Shown here: positions 50,042-59,744 of the stretch, in pieces
Position numbering within the stretch: the stretch's first letter is position 1
Layout of the letters: every line of letters begins with the position of its first letter
Assembly (NCBI RefSeq): GCF_018687715.1
Contig: NC_056762.1
Coordinates: 41,764,520-41,828,519 of the forward strand
Source: Carya illinoinensis
Lineage: Eukaryota > Streptophyta > Magnoliopsida > Fagales > Juglandaceae
Direction of reading: 5' to 3'
DNA length: 64,000 bases
Program-made: the position numbers and the translations under genes
The notes under the pieces: model-generated
Seen by the model: only the letters and a program-made list of their open reading frames with translations
Told to the model about the DNA's origin: nothing
Databases searched by the model: none

Positions 50042-52406
50042 ATGCCACCATATATACGTTCCGTGCCACTGAGTAATCCAAACGACCTGAGTCAAGAAGC
50101 GCCGTCGGCGTCGACTGTGCATACTAGTGTAGAATTTGAACAACATGTTGGAAGTCCATTCATGATGACTGATGAAAATTTGCATGATGCTGATGGTATT
50201 AGAGTTTTGTTTGCTTAGATTTTTCGCTAATTTCAAAACAATACTAATCGCTACTAATCGCTCCATATGTTTATTTTTTTTAGAAATGCTCTTCGACATA
50301 AATGAAGATATAGATGAAGAAGAGGATTTAGAGAGTACTACTGTTGTTTCGGATGATGAGGTACGAGTTGAAGCACCAAGGTCGGGTATGGAATTTGACA
50401 GTGCGAAAGAGGTTATGACCTACTACAAGCAATATGCCAAGCAAGAGGGTTTTGGTGTGCGATCATTTAGGACTAGGAGAGATGATGAAGAGAGACCGGT
50501 GTATGTGACATTTGGTTGTTCCCGTGGCGGGAAGTACCAACCTAAGGGTAATAATATCTCGAGGCCATGGCCAACAACCAAAACAGATTGTAAGGCGAGG
50601 GTAAATGTGACCTTGAATAAGAATGAGAAATGGGTATTCACCACTGTTGTAAATGCGCACAACGACATCACTGTGAGCCCCAAGAAGACAAGACTTTTGC
50701 GATCTCACAAGTGTCTTGATTAATACAGTCAAAGGATTCTCGAGCTTAATGATAGAGCTGGTATATGAATGAGCAAAAATTATTATTCGCTTGTCATTGA
50801 TGCGGGGGGTTTTGACAATCTTCAATTTCAAGAGAAAGATTGTCGAAATTTTATTGATAAGGCGTGACATTTGAGGTTGGGCAAAGGAGGTGGTGACACC
50901 CTTAATCAGTATTTTCAAAGAATGAGAGATCAGAATGATGGTTTCGTTTCTAATATGGACGTGGATGATGATGGAAGGTTACGGAACATGTTTTGGGCTG
51001 ATGCTCAGAGTTGAACGACCTATGAATATTTTGGCGACGTTGTAACTTTTGATACAACATACCTAACAAATAAGTACGGGATGCCTTTTGCCCCGTTCGT
51101 TGGTGTTAACCATCATGGGCAGTCCATATTATTAGGAGCAGGGTTGCTTTCAAATGAGGACACAAATACTTTTATCTGGTTGTTTCAAATGTGGTTGGAT
51201 TGCAGGAATGGTAAGGCACCCAAAGTTATCATAACTGACCAAGATCGGGCAATGAAGAATGCTATTGCAGGTGTATTCCCCCAAACTCGACATAGATATT
51301 GTTTGTGACATATTATGCGCAAACTTCCAGAAAAGTTAGGATCTCATGTCAAATTCAATGTCGGGTTGAAGACTGACATTCAAACTGCATTATATGACTC
51401 ACAGACCACTACAGAATTTGAGGAAAGTTGGGGTCAACTACTTGTGAACTATGATTTGGTCGGCAATAAATGGCTTCAATCCTTATATGAGGAAAGGTCT
51501 TCTTGGGTTCCAACTTACTTGAAGAGTGTATTTTGGGCTGGTATGAGCATGACCCAAAGGTCTGAAAGCATGAATGCTTTTTTCGAAGGGTATGTCCATT
51601 CTGGAACGACGTTGAAACAATTTGTGGACCAGTTTGATAACACCCTTAGAAAGAAGGTCGAGGTAGAGACAAATGCGGATTTCAATTCTACCAACCAAAC
51701 TATTCCCTGCTTGTCTCATTTTAATATCGAGAAGCAATTTCAAAACTTATATACAAATGCAAAGTTCAAAGAGGTCTAAGGAGAGTTGCTGGGCCTAATG
51801 TGTTGCAATTGATGGTTGGTAAGCACACACGGGTGCATTTTAAAATATGATGTCTTGGATGAAATATCTATTGATGACCACATTAAAACAGTCCAATACT
51901 CTGTTTACTACAACGAGGAGGAGGTGGAGATAAAATGCACATGTGCATTGTTGGAGACGTGAGGGATTCTATGTAGGCATGCACTTAGAGTTTGTTAGTT
52001 GAAGAAAATTAATGTGTTGCCTGATGTATATGTCTTGGATCGTTGGAGAAAAGATATCAAAAGGAGATACACTTTACTTAGAAGTAGTTACGATGACCAG
52101 CGGGACAGATCAGATGCAAGGAATTATGAGCTTGTGGTTAAAAGATATTCACAATTGGCAACCAAAATTTCCTCAGATAATGAAAAAATCAGTGCATTCC
52201 TGCATGTTGTTAATGACTTTGAGACAAAATGTGAAGGTTCAACACTAGAGTCGACATGTGAGCAAACGAAGGCACAACCAAATGTGGTCTTGGAGAAGGG
52301 TAAGAAAATATTAAGTTCCATCGTGGTCTGAGGGAAAGGGAGACCCCCAAGTAAGAGGAAGGTTCCACCTGTGGAAAAGATGGCAACAAAGAGGAAAAAA
52401 CTGTAA
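50042..52406 (+). pseudogene. FRS/FAR1-type MULE transposase, inactivated by ten stops
   Basis: A short first exon (50042-50195, preceded by an AG acceptor) splices in phase to 50284-52406. The second exon stays in one frame throughout but has premature stops at 50721, 50766, 50865, 51012, 51306, 51777, 51810, 51960, 51996 and 52329. Domains in order: a FAR1 zinc-binding domain (about 50380-50720), whose usual HNH ending reads HND; an MULE transposase core with aspartates in VVTFDTTY (about 51045) and IITDQDRAM (about 51240), and the likely catalytic Glu in TQRSESMNAFF (about 51565); and a SWIM zinc finger CTC...CRH (51936-51978). A Lys-rich tail follows, and one more exon with a GDADATQLEDSS-type frame may lie near 52490-52651. 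Every stop is explained by one C-to-T or G-to-A change. Alternatively it could be a former FRS host gene captured by the element. Confidence 0.88.
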
Positions 52407-52651
52407 TTACAAAATTTGAGATATGCCTAATCTTGTTTTCGAATATTCTGATTCTAATATATGCTCACTTTTGTTTTCAAACATAGACATGCAGGAAAAT
52501 TTTGGGGGATGCAGATGCAACACAATTGGAAGACTCATCGAGATCTCAAGAACCCCAAGTTGATGATGGAGTTGGTGTTGGAACGCAAAGCAACATTCTT
52601 ACACAATCAACCCAGCCGTCAAATGAGGTTAGAGAAAAGACATCCTGTTAG

Positions 52652-53535
52652 AGATGCTTGTACTTAAATTGCATGTGTATTGGTGGCTGGCTTTAATTTT
52701 TATTACCATAAAAATGTTGAAATGCTCAAGTATAAAATACACATCTAACACGCGTGCTTAAAAATGAGGACTCAGAATTGCATTTAATTGTTCAACCAGT
52801 ATTTGTAGCAATTAATGCACAGAAAATACATTAATTGCACAATTACCATTTCAAGTTTCCTGCACCTGAATTGTGTCTAACGGGATGCATTTATAGTTTC
52901 AGGGGTGATAAATAAAGAAGGCTGTAAATCTGGAGCAATTAGTGCTGAAATCCGGAGCAAAGATTTCACTGATTTGAAATGCCCAATTTCTTGCACCTGG
53001 ACTTCCACTTCTTTTTGATGAAGATGTAATTACATTCTTAGCATTTTTTGTACACCTGAATTGTAATTCAAGGCTCTAGGATTCAATGCTTAATGTAAAA
53101 TTTTGTAATTATTATTTTTTGGTAAAAATAACTCTCGGACATTTGATATGTAAAATCAGGGAAATCAAAATCAGGAATATGTAATTACATGGTGTGCATT
53201 TTTTGAACACTTGAATTGCAATTGTAGGCTAGCTATGTATTTCAATGCTTAATGTAAAGTTTTGTAATTGTAACTCTTGGAATGTAAAATCAGATTTGCT
53301 TAAATTTTATTTACAGTCTACTAACAACAGTTACAGTTTGTAGTCTCAAGAACAATACATAACAACAGGAATTTTGATATTTATAGAGAGCTTGCAATTT
53401 ACATTACAGTACACTTGAGACAGGTCCAAGATGTTTCTGCAGATCATAGTACGTTGGACTTCCACAATACATTCTACCAACATTTACATTCTAACAAAAA
53501 ATCAGTTTGGTATTAGAGTTATCAAACTATCCAAA
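52652..53535. other. Spacer between the two MULE genes
   Basis: Presumably 3' flanks of the convergent transposase and GRF genes. Short words such as GCACCTGAATTGTAATT recur (52861, 53053, 53210) without a clean unit. No coding frame is supported. Confidence 0.45.
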
Positions 53536-53992
53536 CTAATCCCAAATAATTACAAAAATCACAATCCAATACAAACATAATAATTTATGATTTTCCCTAC
53601 GAAGACTTGTCTCTCGCTCTCGCACTTTATCTTCCTTTTTACGAACCTCTTTCTCGCGCACCAATATGTCATCCAACATATTCCAAACTGACTCTCTCTT
53701 CTACGAATGTTCTCCTCTACCAAGTGAAATATATCTGCCCAAATGAAAAATTCACATTTCCTAGTTTCAAGTTGCACACAATAAGAACATTTAATTAAAA
53801 TCAAACTCACTATACTAATTAAGATTAAATAACTTGCTTTACCGTCTTATAGTTTGGGCAGACGAAAAATTTCCTTCCCGGATTTTTCATAGTGTGCGAT
53901 GTCTTTAGGGGTGCTTTCAAACCACACCAACAACTTGGTGTTTCCAACACAAATTCATCAATTACAGACGATGATGATTGTGTAGAAGCCAT
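53536..53992 (-). pseudogene. GRF-type zinc-finger gene of the MULE, probably broken
   Basis: Exon 1 (53992-53843, minus strand) begins MASTQSSSSVIDEF and carries the first half of a GRF zinc finger: CWCGLKAPLKTSHTMKNPGR and FFVCPNYKT, ending at a GT donor. The second half, KCEFFIWAD, lies at about 53759-53733. The expected acceptor before it (53773-53772) reads AA rather than AG. Further on, the frame must shift to continue into a charged coiled-coil segment (LVREKEVRKKEDKV) and a short hydrophobic end (LYWIVIFVII) that stops at 53536. Small GRF-finger proteins with a coiled coil and a C-terminal membrane helix are common in plants; their function is unknown to me. It is antisense to the transposase, inside the TIRs. 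Confidence 0.65.
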
Positions 53993-54040
53993 GAGTGATT
54001 AAAAAGACACTGCACAGAAGTTCAGATTTGTATAAACATG

Positions 54041-54560
54041 AAGTTACTAAAACAGGAATTTCATGTTACTAAAACAGGAATTTACTAACACATATTAGTA
54101 CTAAAACATATTAGTAAAAACAGGAAATTAGATAACAGAGATTAGTTTAGTACTAAAATAGCTTACTAAAAACATGAATTTACTAACACAAATACATACT
54201 AAAACAGATTAGTAAAAACAGGAATTTACTAACACAGATTACTACTAAAACAGATTAGTAAAAACAGGAATTTACTAACACGGATTACTACTAAAACAGA
54301 TTAGTAAAAACATGAATTTACTAACACAGATTAGTTTAGTATTAAAACAGATTACTATCGACATAAAGTTACTAACACAGATTACTACTAAAACAGTCTA
54401 ATAAAAACAGGAATTTACTAACACAGATTAGTACTAAAACAAATTAGTAAGAATAGAAATTTACTAACACGGATTAGTACTAAAACAGCTTACTAAAAAT
54501 AGGAATTTACTATCACAGATTAGTAAAAACAAGAATTTACTAACAAAGATTAGTAAACAG
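54041..54560. repeat. Minisatellite in the MULE subterminal region
   Basis: About ten irregular units of roughly 46-50 bp built from AACAGGAATTTACTAACACA, GATTAGTACTAAAACAGATT and variants. Units differ by small indels. Confidence 0.85.
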
Positions 54561-54782
54561 GAAACAACTTGAACTTCTTTCTCAAATTCTCCTGTTTTTC
54601 TCAACTTTACATTTCAATCATTTCCATATCAACACTTTAACTTCATGCATAGGTAATATTGTTATGAGGGATCAGTGCACCATACAACAATTTAACTTCA
54701 AATAACTGTGGCAAGTAGAATGCAAATTGGAATAAATAATCACAATGCAACTTGGAATAAATAATCAGGATGCAAGATTTTA

Positions 54783-54930
54783 CACCATAACGCAGAACCA
54801 TAGCTATAACACAAGAAATTTAAACAAATCACCATAGCATAGCGCAGAACCATAGCTATAACACAGGAAATTGAAACAAATCACCATAACGCAGAACCAT
54901 AGCTATAACACAAGAAATTTAAACAAATCA
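54783..54930. repeat. Three-unit tandem repeat in the MULE subterminal region
   Basis: About 50-bp units, each containing CGCAGAACCATAGCTATAAC followed by ACA(A/G)GAAATT(T/G)AAACAAATC, starting near 54783, 54832 and 54882. Confidence 0.85.
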
Positions 54931-55435
54931 CCACGATCCATAAAGAAATAAACAAATTTAAACCCTAGAATCAGAAATTCCCTCACGCAGATCTTTTCGC
55001 CTCGGTGCTATTAGGACTTCGGGACTGAGGGAATAAGGGGTTCGGTGGACTGAGGACTTGGGGACTGAGGGATGGTTCACCTCATAGGTTTGAATGGACC
55101 GACCTTCGAGATTGAGGGATGCCGCGATGGGCTTCGATGGCTATCGACGAAAACGTGATGCCCAGATGGGTTAGACGAGACGCTGCGAAATAGCTTTGAT
55201 GGCCTTCGTCTTCTCTTTAGGAGGGCAGGTTATAGAGAGTGGGAGATGCTGGGGGGTGAGAGTGAAACCCGATGGCCTTCGAAGAAGACGAAGTGACGAA
55301 GGGCTCTCAGGGCTGAGAGAGTATGGGAGATGAGTGGGGGGTGAGACTTTGGAGTAGGTGAGACGTATTGATGGAAACCGGTTCAGTGTTTAGTGATCCC
55401 GGTCCACACGTCATGAGTGCGATGGTTTCTCCCAA

Positions 55436-55461
55436 ACAGTGGATGCTCCGAAGACTTATTC
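55436..55461 (-). repeat. Right TIR of the MULE
   Basis: The reverse complement reads GAATAAGTCTTCGGAGCATC and continues CACTGT, matching the left TIR at 22 of 26 positions. The inner 55020-55380 region is GC-richer, with repeated GGACTGAGG words. Confidence 0.8.
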
Positions 55462-55470
55462 TATGTACCA
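55462..55470. repeat. Right 9-bp TSD of the MULE
   Basis: TATGTACCA, identical to 38491-38499. Confidence 0.85.
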
Positions 55471-56685
55471 TGTATGGGCGGTTATTATGACGTAGACTAT
55501 TTTATCACTCTAGCATACTGTAGAGTCAATACTCTGTTCTTGGCCAGAAAGTAACAAAACACCACTTTCTTCAAGATAACATGAAGTGCGCATGAGCCTT
55601 CATTTGGAATTTTCATCTATCTTTATTAGAGTAACGTTAGATATTGTGATAAGTTGTACAAGTATCTTTCATATATTTTTTTTAAATTAGGTCTTTTATT
55701 AAAAAATAATTTTTTTACAAAAATTTTATATTTATTAAAAAAAATATGCAATATTTACAAATACAATATATAATTACAAATATCATATCTCCTTAATAAA
55801 ACCCTTGTTGTTGTAATGGGCATTGAGTAATTTTCCCATGTCAACCCTTACATTCTAAAAATAACTTCAACACGAACAATTAGTTAAAAGGAAATAAGTA
55901 GTGTTAAAAAACAAGTAAAATAAAAAGAGAAAAAATATTTATATTTGTGATTATATAAAAGTTGTATAACCTCTTTAAAAAAATAAATTAATATAAAATT
56001 TATATAAAATAATTAATTTTTTAATTATAAATTTTATTTTTTTTAAATAATTACGTAACGTTTATACATTTTAAAATTACTCAAATAACAAACTTCATTG
56101 AATCACTATCTTGAATATCTAGCACAAACAACGTGGCCGTTGGGTGGTCGTGCCACCCCATTGACGATAAAGCCAACCTTCCAAGATTTTCTTTATGATT
56201 TATAGTCGAAGATTCCTTGTCAAGCCCTCTACGCTTACACGTAAAATGCGGTGGCGACTGCTGACCCTCACTGACATCGATCCAACCCACCCCTGACAAA
56301 CAACGTGGCACCGACACTTCCGTGTCGGCCACGCAAAGCTACCTAACCAAACCAAATCACAACACCTTGTCCTGTTCCGCAGACAAATTAAGCAAATGCC
56401 CCCCGCCCCCAAAAAAAACTTCCAAAACCTCAAATTAAAACCTTCGCAGCACCTTCTTAGCCACTTTTCTCTCCCCACCACCAGCAGTACATTTTCTTTC
56501 ACATATTCCCTAATATTACGTTTCCTCGATTCCTCTTGAACCTTACCTCTCCACATATCTATCTCTGATATACGCAACACATTCTCTTGAATAAGAGTTA
56601 TCTCTATCTTCCCTTTTGCGATCTTATTCACCGCCACAGCCACCTCCACCGCGACCGTTTGTCAACCAGGCGACGAGACGACACA
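55471..56685. other. Spacer and promoter region upstream of the DUF1223 gene
   Basis: AT-rich up to about 56085, then balanced sequence leading to the gene. Minus-strand open frames at 56081-56649 look like shadows without domains. No TATA box was assigned. Confidence 0.45.
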
Positions 56686-58658
56686 ATGCCGCGTCGTTTC
56701 TTCGCCTGCTTCGGCAGAGAAAGCGCTTCTAAGACGTCTTCTGGGGAACGGAACAACGCGACGGCGGACGTATCGGCGGAGGAGCAGCGGCATGGCGGGC
56801 CGGTGCTGGTGGAGCTGTTCTCGTCGCAGGGCTGTGCCACGTCGCCCGAGGCTGAGCTGGTGATGTCTAGGCTGGGTAGGGGGGACTTCGATGGGCCGGA
56901 CCTGCCGCCCGTGGTGGTTCTGGGCTTCCACGTGGACTACTGGGACTATATGGGCTGGAAGGACCCGTTTGGGTCCAGCCAGTGGACCGTAAGGCAAAAG
57001 GCCTACGTGGAGGCCCTCAAGCTTGATACCATGTTCACGCCCCAGGGGGTGATCCAGGGTAGAGCCCAATGTATTGCCAATGATGAGAATGCTCTGTTGG
57101 CCGCCATCAAGGACGCACCCAGATTCCCTGCCCCCACGTTCCAGGTTGGTACCATTGATCTTTTATTGTCACAAAATATGAATCCAAAATTTGTTGAATT
57201 GCGTTGGAGTTGTGCTTTATTTATGTGATTTGTGTGCGTGCTAGTATGTTGTATTTTAGGTGGGCTAAGAATCATTACTCCAAGATCGCACTTGCATTTA
57301 TAAAAAACATTTGGTAGAACACACTCAATTTCCCTTTTTCCTTTCCGGGATGTGGTATGTGTTATATTGTTCACATTGTCCTTATATGCATTCATCTCCT
57401 TACACTTCATCAATAAATATGAGGGACATTTGGTAACTCTATCTTAGATAGAGTTGTGCTGTCTCTTAGACTTACGTCTTTAGAGATTAGCAGTCTGGAC
57501 TAGACTATGTCAACCACTTTAGTGTGTTGAGAAGCTATCAACCGTTGTAACTGACTTGATGTTTAAGTCAAATTTGTAAGTCCTCTTAAATGAATGGATG
57601 TGATCTGTTATTCAAAAAAAAAAATATGAGGGACATTTCTTGGTAAATTTTATATTATCTTTTAGGAACATATTATACTTCATGGAAAATAAATAGATGG
57701 AAATAGTGAGAGTTAGACGGTTAAACTGAGTTCGTTGTCAACATGTCAGATGGAAGACTTGTGGAACAAAGAGTTTTCCAGCTGTGGTATATGGTGTAGG
57801 GTGGTGCGCAATTATAGGTGCCTTGGGGTTTCAAGTTAGAGGTTCAGGCTGTGCAGCGTGATGTGGAACTTGAACTTGAACTGAACACGTTTCACTTTGT
57901 TTTTTTCTGGTAAATCTGAAAGAAATGTATACACTAGGCCACCATGATTGTTGCGCAATACCCAAAGTTGGAAAGCGACTTCCTCACCTAATGAGTGGAA
58001 GCCACCTGTTAACAATCATCTATAAATGATATTATGACTGCATTGACACTTTCATTTGCTACCCTTGGTCCAGCTAGATAGCTTGTTGCGTGAGTTGATA
58101 GTAGATGGCTTCAAGATAAATTATGATTATATGAACTGCTTCTATTGACTTAAATCTACTTGGCTGCACAACAACAAAATATACATTCTTGATAAATACA
58201 TGTTGGAGTACTTTCGCCTCCAATCCCGTATGGAATAATGAATAACCATATTTTTATGTGTGAAACTTTGATCACTCTGCACGATTTAATTCCAACAGGC
58301 AACCTTCCGAAGTCCGACGACGGACTCCTTGCAAGTCTCCCTAACAGGAGCTCTAAGGAGCAAAGTGGATAATCGTGGTGCCAATGTCATGGTGGCACTG
58401 TACGAAAGTGGGTTGGTGACTGACTGTCCCAAGGGGGAGAACAAAGGGCGGGTTCTATCCAATGATTTCGTTGTTAGAAAGCTTGAAAAGCTCTGCACCG
58501 TCAAAGACATTTCTGCCAAGAAGACTGTATCAGGAACTGTTAGTTTCTCCCTATGGCAAGGATTCAATGGCAGCAAATGCGGTGTCGTGGTCTTTGTTCA
58601 AGATAACTCTCATCAAATTTTTGGTTCACAGAACTTTCAGTTGCCCGATAACATGTGA
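56686..58658 (+). CDS. DUF1223 family protein (thioredoxin-like fold)
   Basis: Two exons, 56686-57144 and 58299-58658, joined in phase 0, encode 272 aa. The N-terminus MPRRFFACFGRES is followed by the DUF1223 core: VLVELFSSQGCATSPEAELV (about residues 43-62), VVVLGFHVDYWDYMGWKDPF, the TPQGVIQGRAQCIANDE region and, in exon 2, a beta-rich C-terminal half ending NFQLPDNM. In bacterial relatives the corresponding site is often SQGCSSCPPAD with two cysteines; here only one remains, so classical dithiol chemistry is unlikely. The molecular function of plant members is not known to me. An in-frame ATG also exists at 56587, but the conserved start and the GC shift favour 56686. The intron (1154 bp) contains a SINE-like insertion. 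Confidence 0.88.
57432..57621 (+). mobile_element. SINE-like retroposon in the DUF1223 intron
   Basis: About 190 bp ending in an A11-like tail after TCTGTTATTC. It is flanked by a 17-bp direct repeat AAATATGAGGGACATTT (57415-57431 and 57622-57638), whose first As blend with the tail. Long TSDs and a 3' A-tract mark LINE-machinery retroposition. I could not see a convincing B box, so the parent RNA is unknown. Confidence 0.75.
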
Positions 58659-59744
58659 TGAGACACAATAGCTCTGTCTGTTCTTTAACCATAAATCATA
58701 TTCACAGCATGAAGTTTAGGCCAGGCTGGATTGGATACAAGTGATTTTATGGGAAGGAGTAACAAAGGATGAATCCCACCTGTCCAATGCGGGTTTCTGA
58801 GAAGCTCCGGAGAATGTACCTCTCTCCCTCTTTCTCACTCCACAAGTCACCGGGACCTAATTTCAGGCAATAATGTACAGGATATGTTCTGTTTTAGGGT
58901 ATTTTTTTTCTTTCTTTCTTTGTCCTGTCTGTCTTTCCAAGTACTGGTTGGATCTTATATGTAGGAGATAAAGAGAGGGAGAGAGTTGCATTGCTATATG
59001 TCTTCTTTTTATGTTTGGAGTTGAATTCCTGCGTATTGCATTCTGTGGGGGAAGTGGTGTGGTGAGCAACTTTAATTGCTATATTTGTATTTTGTTAAAT
59101 TTTCATTGCTTTTTTTGAGTAATCGTAAACTCTTTTATTCACTGCCCTGTGCTTGGTGGTAGACACTTCCTACATGATATGCATATGAAGCCCAGCAACT
59201 GAAAAAATAAACGAAAGCCACAGGCAAAAATGTAGCAGCCCCTAGTGAAGAAGAGAGGCTTGCCTTCTTGTCCAGTCCTATATAATGGCATGATATATAT
59301 CCCCCCATTCAAATTAGAGACAAAGTTCGCACCCTCTTATGAATTATTACCATCAAAATGATGACTCAAGTACAAAATACCAAAATACATTCCGTGGAAA
59401 CCGATAGTTCATCAATAACAACGTAGACTACCAAGAAACAAAGACTAAAAGCCTGACATAAACTGGGCAGCCTAGCCACAAAGATTTACATGCACTTATT
59501 CTTCATATAAAGCAAAATCCAATATCTACGAGTAGAAGGCCAAGTCCAAAATCAGGAATCTTTACCCTCATACTGCTCATCTGGAGGTTGGTCATGACAT
59601 AATGTGTTGTTTCTCTCTACATAAAGCACTGGACTTGCCAACGTCTCCGCATCTTCCCACAACAGATTACAACCTAATGAGTGATGGGTTAATTGATATT
59701 CATTCTCCTCGCAAAAGTAGTCGCACCAGGAGAAAAATCGCACA
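58659..59744. other. Convergent intergenic region (DUF1223 / VAP4)
   Basis: Holds the 3' UTRs of the two convergent genes, about 1.1 kb between stop codons. Nothing else is recognised. Confidence 0.5.

Larger units (their letters stand above)
38500..55461. mobile_element. Mutator-like element (MULE) with FRS-type transposase, split by an Athila element
   Basis: The two ends, 38500-38525 and 55436-55461, are inverted repeats matching at 22 of 26 positions, including an exact CGGAGCATCCACTGT block. Weaker similarity (GCACTCA...ACGTG) extends to about 60 bp. Perfect 9-bp TSDs flank them. Removing the Athila element and its extra TSD copy leaves about 7.3 kb. Contents: 38500-40063 without a recognisable gene; the FRS/FAR1-like transposase pseudogene (50042-52406 and perhaps beyond, plus strand); a GRF-zinc-finger gene on the minus strand (53992-53536); and subterminal tandem repeats (54041-54930). 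MULE transposases and the plant FAR1/FHY3/FRS regulators share ancestry; here an FRS-like gene lies within TIRs, so it is best read as a transposase. Confidence 0.8.

Noticed and set aside
56200..56649. 149-codon minus-strand frame upstream of the DUF1223 gene
   Set aside because: It lies in the 5' region of that gene, lacks domains and conserved splice sites, and looks like an antisense shadow.
56662..57069. 135-codon minus-strand frame inside DUF1223 exon 1
   Set aside because: It is the GC-rich antisense of a confidently identified exon.
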